In this document: positions 1-8,304 of the stretch, piece after piece | Layout of the letters: each line of letters starts with the position of its first letter | How positions within the stretch are numbered: position 1 is the first letter of the stretch | Assembly (NCBI RefSeq): GCF_009834185.1 | Contig: NZ_CP047173.1 | Coordinates: 2,232,001-2,296,000 of the forward strand | Direction of reading: 5' to 3' | Length of the DNA: 64,000 nt | Source of the DNA: Rathayibacter sp. VKM Ac-2760 | Lineage (GTDB): Bacteria > Actinomycetota > Actinomycetes > Actinomycetales > Microbacteriaceae | Notes under the pieces: generated by a model | Told to the model about the DNA's origin: nothing | The model's database searches: none | Seen by the model: the letters and a program-made list of their open reading frames with translations, nothing else | Position numbers and translations under genes: made by a program

Positions 1-2909
1 ACTACCCGAGCGCGCCCACGCTCTACAACCCGGTCGGCCAGTACCGCACCGCGTTCGAGCTGCCCGACGGCTGGGCCCGGCGGCGCACGTTCCTCCAGTT
101 CGACGGTGTGGAGTCGGCGTACTCGGTCTGGCTGAACGGGCACCGCCTCGGCTACCGCGAGGACAGCTTCACGACGGGCGAGTTCGACGTCACGGAGCAC
201 GTGCGGGCCGGGCCGAACCTCCTCGCCGTCGAGGTGCACCGCTGGTGCACGGGCTCGTACCTCGAGAACCAGGACAACGTCCGCCTCTCCGGGATCTTCC
301 GGAGCGTGCGCCTGCTCTCGCGCGCGCCGGCGATGCTCCGCGACGTCACGGTGCGGACGCCACTCGATGACACGTTCACCGCCGGCTCGGTCGAGGTCTC
401 GGTCGCGGTCGACGCGCGCGCCGGGGCGTCCGCGGCCGGTCTCGAGCTCCGCACGCGGCTGTTCGACGGCACCGCGCCGGGCGCCGCGGAGGTGGGCGAG
501 CAGCGGGAGGCGATCGCTCTCGATCCGGCCGGACGGGCCACGGCTCGCACGTCCCTCGCCGTCTCGGCCCCGCGACTCTGGTCCGCCGAGACGCCCGAGC
601 TCTCCACGCTCGTCGTCGAGCTGAGGGACGCGACCGGCACCGTCCTCGAGCGCGTCGCCGTCCGGGTCGGCTTCCGCCGCGTCGAGATCGTCGACGGAGT
701 GCTGCTCGTCAACGGCCGCGTGGTCTCGCTCCGCGGCGTCAACCGGCACGAGTGGAGCCCGCGCACCGGCCGCACGCTGAGCCGCGCCGACATGGTCGCG
801 GACATCCGGTTGATGAAGCAGAGCAACATCAACGCCGTGCGCACCTCGCACTACCCCGGCGACCCGCTCTGGTACGACCTCGCCGACGAGTACGGGCTCT
901 ACGTCGTCGACGAGGCCGACAACGAGACGCACATCAACCGGATCGACGACGACGGCCGCCCCCTCCTCCCCGGCGACCGCCCCGAGCTGCGCGCTCCCCT
1001 GCTCCAGCGGATGCGCAGCATGGTCGACCGCGACAAGAACCACCCCTGCGTGATCGCCTGGTCGACCGGCAACGAGTCCGGCGTCGGTGCGAATCTGCAG
1101 GCGATGTACGAGTGGGCGAAGGCGCACGACCCGACCCGCCCGGTCAGCTACCAGGACTCGGTCGGCTCCGGGTCACCGGTCGTCCCGGCCGGGCTCTCGG
1201 ACTTCGACGGCGACTTCTATCCGCCCGTCGCCCGGCTGGCCGAGCGCGCGCACCGCGACCCGCGGCCGTATCTGCTGATCGAGTACGCCTTCAGCCAGGG
1301 CAACACCTCCGGCTACCTCGAGGAGCACTGGGCGGCCGCCCGCGCCGACCCGCGCGCCCTGCAGGGCGGGTTCCTCTGGGACTGGGCCGACAAGGGCCTG
1401 TGGTGGCCGCGCCCCGGCGGCGGTCCGGACGAGGAGTTCCTCGCCTACGGCGGCGACTGGGGCGACGAGCCGAACCAGGAGAGTGCGCACATGAGCGGAC
1501 TCGTCCTCTCGGACCGGACGCCGACGCCGAAGCTGGAGGAGGCGAAGCTCGCCTACCAGCCGGTCACCGTCACCGCCGTCGACCTGCGCGCCGGCGCGCT
1601 CCTCGTCGCCAACGAGCACCTCTTCACCGGGCTCGACGGCTACGTCGTGCACTGGTCGGTCTCGGCCGACGGCGAGCCGATCGCGCAGGGCTCGCTCCCC
1701 GGCGCACAATGGCCGGTCGGGCCGCAGGAGGAGGGGTGCGTCACGCTGCCGTACCGCCTCCCCGAGGGCCGGGACGGCGCGCGGGAGCACCGCCTCGACG
1801 TGCGGCTCGCGCTCGCCGCACCCACCGCCTGGGCGGGCGCCGGGCACGTCGTCGCGCGCGCCCAGTTCGACCTCCCGGTCGCCGCCGAGCCGGCCCCCCG
1901 GTCGACGCCGCGGGAGGCGCCGCCGGTCACCGCGACCGAGGAGGGCACCACGATCGTCGTGCGCGGGCCGGCCTTCTCCGCGACCGTCGATCGCGCGACC
2001 GGCCGCCTCACGTCGCTCCGCCACGGCGGTCGCGAGCGGCTGGCCGGCCCGCTGATGCCGAACTACTGGCGCACGCCGAACGACCCCGAGCTCTCGATCC
2101 CGGACATCCGGCTCACCCGCCCCGAGCCCTCGCTGCCCTGGCGCGGCGTCGGCGAGGCGTGGGCGGTCGACCAGGTCGCCGTCGAGGAGTCGCCCGGCGC
2201 CGTCCGCATCACCGTCGACGGCTCGGTGACCACGGCGGTGCCGTTCCGCCCGGACGACCGCGTGACGACGTCCCCGCAGTCGATCGTCTACACGATCCAC
2301 GGCACGGGCCGGGTCGACGTGCTCTCCACGTTCTCCCCCGTCGCCGGCACACCGAATCCGCAGCTCGTCGGCACGACCTTCGGGCTCGCGCCGGAGCTCT
2401 CGACCCTGCACTGGTACGGGCGCGGCCCGCACGAGTCGACCGCTGACCGCCGCGCCTCGGCGTTCTTCGGCCGCTTCAGCGGCATCGTGTCCGAGCAGCC
2501 GACCCGCTACAGCCGGCCGCAGGACAGCGCGAACAAGGCGGACACCCGCTGGGCGGCGGTCGTCGACGACGGCGGCGCGGGCGTGCTCGTCGTCGCCGGC
2601 GGCCCGTCGTCCGATGGCGGCGCGTCGGTCGGCGGCACATCGTCCGGCGGCATGTTCTTCAACGCCCAGCCGCACAGCCCGGACGAGCTCGCCGACCGCC
2701 GCCACTGGCACGAGGTGCCTGCGTCGACGCGCACGGTGGTCCGGATCGACGCCGCGCAGGAGGGCCTCCAGGGCGGCAACTGGGACGTGCCGACCCGCCC
2801 GGAGAAGTACAGCAACATTCCCGCGAAGGGACCGTACCGCCGGCTCTTCCACCTCCTCCCCCTCCGCAGCGGCGAGGACCCGGCGGCCGCGGCCGCCGCC
2901 GTGTCCTGA
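1..2909 (+). CDS. lacZ: Beta-galactosidase, GH2 family (5' end outside window)
   Basis: The reading frame is open from base 3 and lacks its true start, so the N-terminus (perhaps 60-70 residues judged against E. coli LacZ) lies upstream. The visible 968 residues follow the LacZ order: jelly-roll sugar-binding domain, immunoglobulin-like domain, TIM barrel, second Ig-like domain and C-terminal beta-galactosidase small-chain domain. The acid/base glutamate is in WSTGNESG (Glu codon 1074-1076) and the nucleophile glutamate in LLIEYA (codon 1281-1283), spaced as in the family. It should hydrolyse terminal beta-galactosides; with no signal peptide visible, location cannot be judged. The first methionine at 108 lies inside the sugar-binding domain and is not the start. 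The C-terminus ends in an alanine run, and a 66-bp hairpin follows the stop. Confidence 0.95.
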   Translation, partial: YPSAPTLYNPVGQYRTAFELPDGWARRRTFLQFDGVESAYSVWLNGHRLGYREDSFTTGEFDVTEHVRAGPNLLAVEVHRWCTGSYLENQDNVRLSGIFRSVRLLSRAPAMLRDVTVRTPLDDTFTAGSVEVSVAVDARAGASAAGLELRTRLFDGTAPGAAEVGEQREAIALDPAGRATARTSLAVSAPRLWSAETPELSTLVVELRDATGTVLERVAVRVGFRRVEIVDGVLLVNGRVVSLRGVNRHEWSPRTGRTLSRADMVADIRLMKQSNINAVRTSHYPGDPLWYDLADEYGLYVVDEADNETHINRIDDDGRPLLPGDRPELRAPLLQRMRSMVDRDKNHPCVIAWSTGNESGVGANLQAMYEWAKAHDPTRPVSYQDSVGSGSPVVPAGLSDFDGDFYPPVARLAERAHRDPRPYLLIEYAFSQGNTSGYLEEHWAAARADPRALQGGFLWDWADKGLWWPRPGGGPDEEFLAYGGDWGDEPNQESAHMSGLVLSDRTPTPKLEEAKLAYQPVTVTAVDLRAGALLVANEHLFTGLDGYVVHWSVSADGEPIAQGSLPGAQWPVGPQEEGCVTLPYRLPEGRDGAREHRLDVRLALAAPTAWAGAGHVVARAQFDLPVAAEPAPRSTPREAPPVTATEEGTTIVVRGPAFSATVDRATGRLTSLRHGGRERLAGPLMPNYWRTPNDPELSIPDIRLTRPEPSLPWRGVGEAWAVDQVAVEESPGAVRITVDGSVTTAVPFRPDDRVTTSPQSIVYTIHGTGRVDVLSTFSPVAGTPNPQLVGTTFGLAPELSTLHWYGRGPHESTADRRASAFFGRFSGIVSEQPTRYSRPQDSANKADTRWAAVVDDGGAGVLVVAGGPSSDGGASVGGTSSGGMFFNAQPHSPDELADRRHWHEVPASTRTVVRIDAAQEGLQGGNWDVPTRPEKYSNIPAKGPYRRLFHLLPLRSGEDPAAAAAAVS

Positions 2910-2926
2910 CGCGCATATCCCCCGCC

Positions 2927-2992
2927 GAGGCGTCCCGGCACGGTCGAAGCGTCCCGCCGGAGCAGGACGTCTCGACGGTGCCTGGACGCCTC
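2927..2992. repeat. 66-bp palindromic element, copy 1
   Basis: A long inverted repeat begins GAGGCGTCC and ends GGACGCCTC; the two halves pair almost completely over about 30 bp around a short loop. It starts 17 nt after the beta-galactosidase stop codon and precedes the DM13 lipoprotein gene. Three more copies of identical length are at 8212, 16903 and 20526. It may act as a terminator or mRNA 3'-end stabiliser; that is inference. Confidence 0.85.
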
Positions 2993-3033
2993 ACCATCGC
3001 GCGGGCGCTCGCCGACCGTGCCAGGATCGGCGC

Positions 3034-3552
3034 ATGGGGGCGACGAGCACGAAGGTCATGGTCACGGGGAGCGGGGTCGCGCTCGCGGTGCTGCTCCTGC
3101 TGTCGGGGTGCGCGGGCGGAGACGCGGAACCGGATGCGGACGCACCGTCATCGGACGCACCGTCGTCGGACGCGGAGCAGCTGAGTGCGTTCGAGCAGCA
3201 GCTGCCGCTGCGCGGTGACTTCGTCGGCCAAGGGGCGGAGACGTGGGGCTCGGTCGTCGTCGACCGCCGGGCCGACGGCTCGACCTGGGCGACGTTCACC
3301 GGATTCTCGACCGGCACCGCGACCGACCTGCGACTGCACCTCAAGGAGGGCGCGCTGGAGCAGGACGACGAGGGCCACTGGGTCGACACCGCGGGCAGCT
3401 CGTTCGAGATCGGCCCGCTGGACCCCGCGCGATCCGAGCAGGAGATCGAGATCCCCGGCGCACACCTCATGCCGGCGATCGCCACCCTCACCGCGATCGA
3501 CTACACGGCTCCCGACTACCCGTCCCTCGGCTCCGTCGCGCTGGCCCGCTGA
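3034..3552 (+). CDS. DM13-domain-like lipoprotein
   Basis: A 172-residue protein with a signal peptide and lipobox LLSGC (Cys26), so it should be lipid-anchored outside the membrane. A Ser/Asp/Pro linker with a 15-bp tandem duplication (3139-3168) follows. The rest (about residues 55-172) resembles the DM13 fold: a GDFVGQGAETWGSV-type strand, a predicted sandwich, and a closing segment with DYTAPDYPSLGSVAL. DM13 domains are proposed to take part in extracellular redox reactions; no function can be assigned here. The start at 3034 is chosen because the signal peptide begins there and a -10-like CAGGAT ends six bases upstream, suggesting a leaderless mRNA. The frame is open further upstream but that part overlaps lacZ and the hairpin. 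Confidence 0.8.
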   Translation: MGATSTKVMVTGSGVALAVLLLLSGCAGGDAEPDADAPSSDAPSSDAEQLSAFEQQLPLRGDFVGQGAETWGSVVVDRRADGSTWATFTGFSTGTATDLRLHLKEGALEQDDEGHWVDTAGSSFEIGPLDPARSEQEIEIPGAHLMPAIATLTAIDYTAPDYPSLGSVALAR

Positions 3553-3597
3553 CCCGCTGACCACGCTCTCACCGACCGCCGCGAGAAGGAGCATCCC

Positions 3598-3885
3598 GTG
3601 AGCACGAGCATCGGCCCGATGGACGTCGCCTTCACCGCGCCGATCGGCGTCGCCGTCAAGGGCGAGCTCTGGTCCTGCGTCGAGGTCCCCGACTCGGTCG
3701 AGCTGCTCGGCACCGGCAGGTCCGTGAAGGTGGTCGCGACGGTCGACGGCCGCCCGCTCACCGCGGGCCTGATGCCCACCGGCGCCGGCGGCCACATGCT
3801 CTCGATCAGCGCGAAGCTCCGGAAGACCCTCGGCAAGGACCTCGGCGACCTCGTCACCGTCCACCTCGCCGAGCGCCTCACCTGA
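3598..3885 (+). CDS. DUF1905 domain protein
   Basis: A 95-residue protein spanning one DUF1905 domain, recognisable from the central W-S-C-V-E-V-P strand, the segment VDGRPLTAGLMPTGAGGH and the C-terminal KTLGKDLGDLVTVHLAE. Members are small beta-barrel proteins of unknown function, often fused to YdeI/OmpD-associated domains; the fusion is absent here. The GTG start at 3598 follows an AGAAGGAG ribosome site, 45 nt after the DM13 lipoprotein stop, so the two may be cotranscribed. The 92-bp repeat array begins just downstream. Confidence 0.8.
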   Translation: MSTSIGPMDVAFTAPIGVAVKGELWSCVEVPDSVELLGTGRSVKVVATVDGRPLTAGLMPTGAGGHMLSISAKLRKTLGKDLGDLVTVHLAERLT

Positions 3886-3907
3886 CCCGCTCCGCGCACC
3901 CTCCCGG

Positions 3908-4560
3908 CGGAGGACCTTCGGCTCGCAGAACGCGCTCCGGCTCGCCGGATCACCCGGTTTCCGCGAACCGGGGACGGTTCCGTGTGCCGAACTTCCCCGC
4001 GGAGGACCTCCGGCTCGCGGAACCCGCTCCGGCTCGCCGGATCACCCGGTTTCCGCGAGCCGAGCCCGATTCCGCGTGCCGAACCTCCCCGCTCGGGACC
4101 TCCGGCTCGCAGAACGCGCTCCGGCTCGCCGGATCACCCGGTTTCCGCGAGCCGGGGCCGATTCCGCGTGCCGAACTTCCGCGCGGAGGACCTCCGGCTC
4201 GCAGAACGCGCTCCGGCTCGCGGAATCGCCCGGTTTCCGCGAGCCGAACCCGGTTCCGCGTGCCGAACCTCCCCGCGGAGGACCTTCGGCTCGCGGAACG
4301 CGCTCCGGCTCGCCGGATCGCCCGGTTTCGGCGAGCCGGGGCCGATTCCGCGTGCCGAACTTCCGCGCGGAGGACCTTCGGCTCGCAGAACGCGCTCCGG
4401 CTCGCGGAATCGCCCGGTTTCCGCGAGCCGAACCCGGTTCCGCGTGCCGAACCTCCCCGCGGAGGACCTTCGGCTCGCGAAACGCGCTCCGGCTCGGAGG
4501 ATCCGGCCGATACGGCGAGCCGAGGGCGATTCTGCGAGCCGGAGGTCGTCGACGGAGAGT
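3908..4560. repeat. Seven-unit array of 92-bp tandem repeats
   Basis: Units start at 3917, 4009, 4101, 4193, 4285, 4377 and 4469 with an exact 92-bp period; the last decays towards 4560 and a partial junction lies at 3908-3916. Units 4 and 6 are almost identical, as are 3 and 5, so a 184-bp pair was duplicated. Each unit can form two hairpins: CGGCTCGCGGAA with TTCCGCGAGCCG (4214-4225 and 4235-4246 in unit 4), and a junction palindrome CGGAGGACCTCCG (4000-4012; 4184-4196). Because 92 is not a multiple of 3, the long open frames through the array switch frame each unit and are not coding. The array fills the gap between the DUF1905 gene and a convergent membrane-protein gene. Function unknown. 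Confidence 0.95.
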
Positions 4561-4604
4561 CGGCGGCCGGATCGGCGTGGGGTGTCGCTCCCGCCGAGCG
4601 TCGA

Positions 4605-4633
4605 GCGCCGAGCGAGCGCCGAGCGAGCGCCGG
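4605..4633. repeat. 11-bp tandem repeat, 2.6 units
   Basis: GCGCCGAGCGA is repeated at 4605 and 4616 with a partial third unit. It lies just past the stop codon (4640-4642) of the minus-strand membrane-protein gene. Confidence 0.75.
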
Positions 4634-4639
4634 CCCCGC

Positions 4640-5371
4640 TCAGGCCGTAGCGACGCGCGTCCGCCGCGACCGCGCCCGCAGCGCGAACGCGCCGGCCGCG
4701 CACAGCATCGCGCACGCGGCCGCGCCGGTGGTCGCGGCGACGACCGTCTCGGTCCACGGCGTCGTGTCGTAGGACTGGAAGCCGGTGATCGCCGGCGCGA
4801 TCACGAAGGTCGCCACGAGCAGGCCCGGCGTCGTGCTGCCCAGGAGGCAGGCGTAGGCGAACGCGGTCGGCAGCGAGCGGCGGGCGGACCTGGCGGCCAG
4901 CGCGCCGAGCCCGAGGATCGGCACCAGGCTCAGCATCATCTGGAGGAACGGCCACTGCAGCGGGGTCGGAGCGCCGATCAGCCCGGAGACCACTCCGTGC
5001 AGCCCGGACAGCCCGAAGACGGCGGCGACGACGATCGACGTGAGCCGGAAGACCGCGCCCGCCGAGAGCGCGCGGGCCATGACGAGGAGGGCGACGGCGA
5101 TCAGCAGCGCCCCGAGTCCGTGCACCTGCGCCGTCGTCCCGATCCGCTCCCACGGGTCGGCGGGGATCGTGTAGTCGAACAGGTGGTCCTCGACCCACCG
5201 GTCCTCCCGCGTCCACCCTTCCCGCGCGGTCACCCAGCGCTGCAGCGACGCCTGCACCTGAAGCAGCGCCGACGCGATGAGCGCGCCCGCGGCGAGCAGT
5301 GCCCAGCCGGAGGACGCACGCCCGCCCCGCGAGGTCTGCGGCACGACGGCTCCCGGATCCACGTCCACCAT
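4640..5371 (-). CDS. Multipass membrane protein, function unknown
   Basis: A 243-residue protein with a short N-terminal tail, a first membrane helix (about residues 18-36), an extracytoplasmic loop rich in Trp, Asp and Arg, and about four more hydrophobic segments ending in an arginine-rich tail. I do not recognise the family. The start ATG at 5371 is chosen because it precedes the first helix closely and a -10-like TACGGT lies exactly six bases upstream, as in other apparently leaderless genes here. The frame stays open further upstream, but that part is low-complexity and antisense to other coding sequence. The gene converges on the 92-bp repeat array. Confidence 0.8.
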   Translation of the reverse strand: MVDVDPGAVVPQTSRGGRASSGWALLAAGALIASALLQVQASLQRWVTAREGWTREDRWVEDHLFDYTIPADPWERIGTTAQVHGLGALLIAVALLVMARALSAGAVFRLTSIVVAAVFGLSGLHGVVSGLIGAPTPLQWPFLQMMLSLVPILGLGALAARSARRSLPTAFAYACLLGSTTPGLLVATFVIAPAITGFQSYDTTPWTETVVAATTGAAACAMLCAAGAFALRARSRRTRVATA

Positions 5372-5438
5372 GGCGCCACCGTACCGAGGCCCGGCGAACA
5401 CCGGGAGAACGCCCGGCGTCGCCCCGTCCGCGATCCCG

Positions 5439-6296
5439 TCAGCGCTGGTCCGCGGCGGCGAGCAGGTCGCGGATCGAGCGCGGCTCGCGCCCGAGCAGCT
5501 CCCCCAGGGTCGCGCTCGTCCCCGCGAAGAAGCCGCCGGCCGCCGCCTCGTACATGCCGAGCAGGAAGCGCGCCTGCTGCTCCGGGCGGCCGCCGGCGAT
5601 CTGCTCGGCGAGCCACTCCTCCTCGCCGAGGACGCGCAGCTCGACCGGGCGCCCGCCGATCTCCGCTGCGAGCGCCGCGACCTCGGCGAAGGTCGGCGCC
5701 TCCGCCGCGGTGAGCGTGACCGGGCCGTCGACGGCACCGTCCGTGAGCAGGATCCGCGCCGCCGCCTCGGCCGCGTCCTCGCGCGCGGTCCAGGAGACCG
5801 GGCCGTCGGCCGGCACGCTGATCACTCCGGTCGAGCGCCAATCGCCCAGGAACCAGGCCAGGCTGTGCGCGTAGAAGCCGTTGCGGAGCGACGTCCAGGC
5901 GACGCCGGACTCGGCGAGCATCCGCTCCGTCGCCGCATGGTCTCGGCCCGGGCCGAAGGGGGTGTCGGGCGAGGCGCCCTGGTGGCTGGTGTAGAGGATC
6001 CGCCCGACCCCGGCCTCGACGGCGGCCTCGACAGCGGAGCGGTGCAGCGCGACGGCATCCGCCTCCGGATCGCTGGAGGACACCAGCAGCAGCTGGTCGG
6101 CGCCGGCGAAGGCCGCGGGGAGCGACGACCGGTCGGCGTAGTCGCCGTACCGCACCGCGACGCCCCTCTCCGCGAAGCGCGCGGCCTTCGCGGTGTCGCG
6201 CGCGACCACGGCGAGCTCGGCCGCGGGCAGAGAGTCGAGGAGGTGGTCGACGGTCGCGCCGTTGAGGGCGCCGGTGGCTCCGGTGATGAGGATCAT
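5439..6296 (-). CDS. NmrA-like NAD(P)-binding reductase
   Basis: A 285-residue atypical short-chain dehydrogenase. The N-terminus MILITGATGALNG is the glycine-rich dinucleotide site; LLVSSSDPEADAV and YTSHQGASPDTPF match the NmrA/QorB group, which lacks the usual Tyr-Lys pair. Members act as NADPH sensors or quinone reductases. The ATG at 6296 starts directly before the Rossmann motif. The gene is divergent from a TetR regulator with a 100-bp shared promoter region holding inverted repeats, so it is probably that regulator's target. Confidence 0.88.
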   Translation of the reverse strand: MILITGATGALNGATVDHLLDSLPAAELAVVARDTAKAARFAERGVAVRYGDYADRSSLPAAFAGADQLLLVSSSDPEADAVALHRSAVEAAVEAGVGRILYTSHQGASPDTPFGPGRDHAATERMLAESGVAWTSLRNGFYAHSLAWFLGDWRSTGVISVPADGPVSWTAREDAAEAAARILLTDGAVDGPVTLTAAEAPTFAEVAALAAEIGGRPVELRVLGEEEWLAEQIAGGRPEQQARFLLGMYEAAAGGFFAGTSATLGELLGREPRSIRDLLAAADQR

Positions 6297-6326
6297 GCTG
6301 TGCCTTCCGAGCGATCGTTCCGCGGT

Positions 6327-6394
6327 GTATCCGCGATACTCATCGAACGGTACCAACGGAAACACAGTGATAGCAAGACTGCGGTACCGTCGAT
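6327..6394. promoter_or_regulatory. Candidate TetR operators in divergent promoter
   Basis: The 100-bp gap between the NmrA-like gene and the TetR gene holds a perfect dyad GTATCCGCGATAC (6327-6339) and a wider inverted pair ATCGAACGGTACC (6342-6354) and GGTACCGTCGAT (6383-6394). The last element overlaps the likely -10 of the TetR gene, suiting autorepression. The assignment is inferred from position and symmetry. Confidence 0.5.
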
Positions 6395-6396
6395 AC

Positions 6397-7176
6397 ATGA
6401 CCGGAGCCCCCGCCCCCTCGGACACCCCCGCCCCCTCGGACACCCGCGGCCGCATCGTCGACGCGGCCGCTCGCCTGCTCCGCGAGGGCGGACCCGCCGC
6501 CGTCACCACCCGCGGAGTCGCCGAGGCCGCCGGATTGCAGGCGCCCGCGATCTACCGCCTCTTCGGCGACAAGGACGGTCTGCTCGAGGCGGTCGCCGAG
6601 CACGTCCTCAGCGGCTGGGTCGCAGGCAAGGCGGCCGCAGTGGCGGACGCCGAGGCGGGCGACGTCGATGCGCTCGACGATCTCCGGGCCGGCTGGGCGG
6701 CGCAGGTGGAGTTCGGGCTGAGCAACGCCGCGCTCTTCCGCCTGCTCAGCGACCCCTCCCGCGCCGAGGGCTCGGCCGCCGCCCGCTCGGGCCGGCGCGT
6801 GCTCGAGGCCCGCGTCCGCCGCGTCGCCGCGGCCGGTCGACTCCGCGTGCCCGAGGAGCGCGCCGTCGGGATGATCCGCGCCGCGGGCGTCGGGGTCGTC
6901 ACCACGCTGCTGTCCGAGCCGGCGGACGCGCGCGACGCCGGACTCGCGGACGCGACCTTCGACGCGGTCCTCGCGCAGATCGTCACCGACCGCCCCGCAC
7001 CGGACGAGGACGGGCCCCTGGCCGCCGTCGTCGCCGTCCGGGCGCTCGCCCCCCGCCTCGCCGGCCTGCGGCCCGCCGAGCGCGAGCTCCTCGCCGACTG
7101 GCTCGACCGCGTCCTCGACGAGGGCGTGCGGCTGCGTCCGGACCGCCGCGCCGAAGACAGCACGATCGGCGCCTGA
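6397..7176 (+). CDS. TetR-family transcriptional regulator
   Basis: A 259-residue regulator. Residues about 17-63 form the TetR helix-turn-helix, with TRGVAEAAGLQAPAIYRLFG as the recognition region; the rest is a divergent ligand-binding domain ending in an Arg/Asp-rich tail. The short N-terminal arm contains an 18-bp tandem duplication (6409-6444, repeating APSDTP). The ATG at 6397 is preceded at six bases by TACCGT, a possible leaderless arrangement. It is divergent from the NmrA-like reductase and probably represses both genes. Confidence 0.88.
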   Translation: MTGAPAPSDTPAPSDTRGRIVDAAARLLREGGPAAVTTRGVAEAAGLQAPAIYRLFGDKDGLLEAVAEHVLSGWVAGKAAAVADAEAGDVDALDDLRAGWAAQVEFGLSNAALFRLLSDPSRAEGSAAARSGRRVLEARVRRVAAAGRLRVPEERAVGMIRAAGVGVVTTLLSEPADARDAGLADATFDAVLAQIVTDRPAPDEDGPLAAVVAVRALAPRLAGLRPAERELLADWLDRVLDEGVRLRPDRRAEDSTIGA

Positions 7177-7228
7177 AGACGACTTCCGGCTGACGCGCCG
7201 ACCGCGCCGGAGTGGGCATGATCGGCGC

Positions 7229-7708
7229 ATGACGCAGGCGGCTGACAGCGCAACGGTACCGGGCGCGCGCGGTCGTGCTCATGCGATCCGGGCGCTGCTG
7301 GGCTCGGTGCTCGCGGTCGTCCCCTTCGGGGCGGGGATGCTGGGCGACCTCGCGAACGGGACGCCGATCACCCCGCTCGCCGGCGACCTCGGCTTCACGC
7401 TGCTCGCGCTCGGCGCGCTCGTCGTCTGCGCGGCGCTGGCGAGCATCCCGGTCGGAGTCGTCACGTACCTCCTCGACCGGCTGATCGAGCGGGTGTGGCT
7501 GAGCCGGGGCGGCCGCCTCGCCGCCGCAGTGGTGGCGAGCGCGCTGATCGCGGGCGGCGCCGGGCTGCTGCTCGGCGGGCTGGTCGCCCCGCTCTGGCGG
7601 CCGCTGGATCGGGCGCTCGTGTTCACCGGACCGTGGGCGGTCGCGGCCGCCGCGCTCGTCCTGCTCGCGGCGCTGATCGAGCGGAGGCGCGGCCCGCGCA
7701 CGAGGTGA
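7229..7708 (+). CDS. Small integral membrane protein
   Basis: A 159-residue protein with four predicted membrane helices (about residues 22-40, 52-76, 92-114 and 128-147) and charged Arg-rich ends. No family recognised. The ATG at 7229 has CATGAT six bases upstream and no Shine-Dalgarno, again suggesting a leaderless message. It follows the TetR gene by 52 nt on the same strand but appears to have its own promoter. Confidence 0.75.
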   Translation: MTQAADSATVPGARGRAHAIRALLGSVLAVVPFGAGMLGDLANGTPITPLAGDLGFTLLALGALVVCAALASIPVGVVTYLLDRLIERVWLSRGGRLAAAVVASALIAGGAGLLLGGLVAPLWRPLDRALVFTGPWAVAAAALVLLAALIERRRGPRTR

Positions 7709-7794
7709 CGGACGGCTGGCCTGCCCGCGGTCCGAGTGCTGAGCGGCGCCGGCGCCCCTTGCCCTGTCCCGAGCGAGTGAGGAGGATCGACCCC

Positions 7795-8187
7795 ATGAGC
7801 CTCTACCTCTCCTGCCCGGTCGAGAGCGTCGAGCGCGCGACCGCCTTCTACACCGCCCTCGGCTGGACCCGCAACGAGTCGATGTCGAACGACAGCGTCG
7901 CCTGCTTCGCGATCGCGCCCGAGCAGTACCTCATGCTCAGCAGCCGCGAGATGTACGCGAGCGTCGGCGGCACCGAGGACCTGATCGGCGGGCCCGACAC
8001 CCCCTCGAAGGTCACGGTCTCGTTCGACCTCGGCAGCCGCGAGGCCGTCGACGAGCTGACCGAGCGGGCCGGCGCCGCGGGCGGCCGCATCGGCGACACC
8101 GACGAGTACCCCTTCATGTACCAGCGCCAGTTCGACGACCCCGACGGCTACCACTACTCCCCCTTCTGGATGAACCCGGACGCCTGA
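7795..8187 (+). CDS. VOC (glyoxalase/bleomycin-resistance fold) protein
   Basis: A 130-residue single-domain VOC protein. It shows the paired beta-alpha-beta-beta-beta halves: SLYLSCPVESVERATAFYTAL at the N-terminus and FDDPDGYHYSPFWM at the C-terminus, the latter close to the DPDGN-W motif of the family. Substrate cannot be told; relatives include lactoylglutathione lyase-like and resistance proteins. The start at 7795 is supported by a GTGAGGAGG ribosome site. A 66-bp hairpin follows its stop. Confidence 0.88.
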   Translation: MSLYLSCPVESVERATAFYTALGWTRNESMSNDSVACFAIAPEQYLMLSSREMYASVGGTEDLIGGPDTPSKVTVSFDLGSREAVDELTERAGAAGGRIGDTDEYPFMYQRQFDDPDGYHYSPFWMNPDA

Positions 8188-8211
8188 CGCCTCCCTGCCT
8201 CCTCTGCCGGC

Positions 8212-8277
8212 GAGGCGTCCTCGAACCGTCGAGACGTCCACCTGCACCGGGACGCCTCGACCGTTCGAGGACGCCTC
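8212..8277. repeat. 66-bp palindromic element, copy 2
   Basis: It has the same length and outer arms (GAGGCGTCC / GGACGCCTC) as copy 1 and starts 24 nt after the VOC gene stop. The inner part TCGAACCGTCGAGACGTCC pairs with the opposite half. Confidence 0.85.
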
Positions 8278-8304
8278 GGCGCCGCCGCGGGGCATAGTGG
8301 AGGT

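Noticed and set aside
3908..4560. CRISPR array
   Set aside because: Repeats abut with no unique spacers and the unit is 92 bp; no cas genes are near.
3982..5713. Long open frames through the 92-bp repeat array on both strands (222, 262, 545 and 360 codons)
   Set aside because: They exist in all frames because the unit has no stop codons, shift register every unit, have no ribosome site and run into neighbouring genes antisense.
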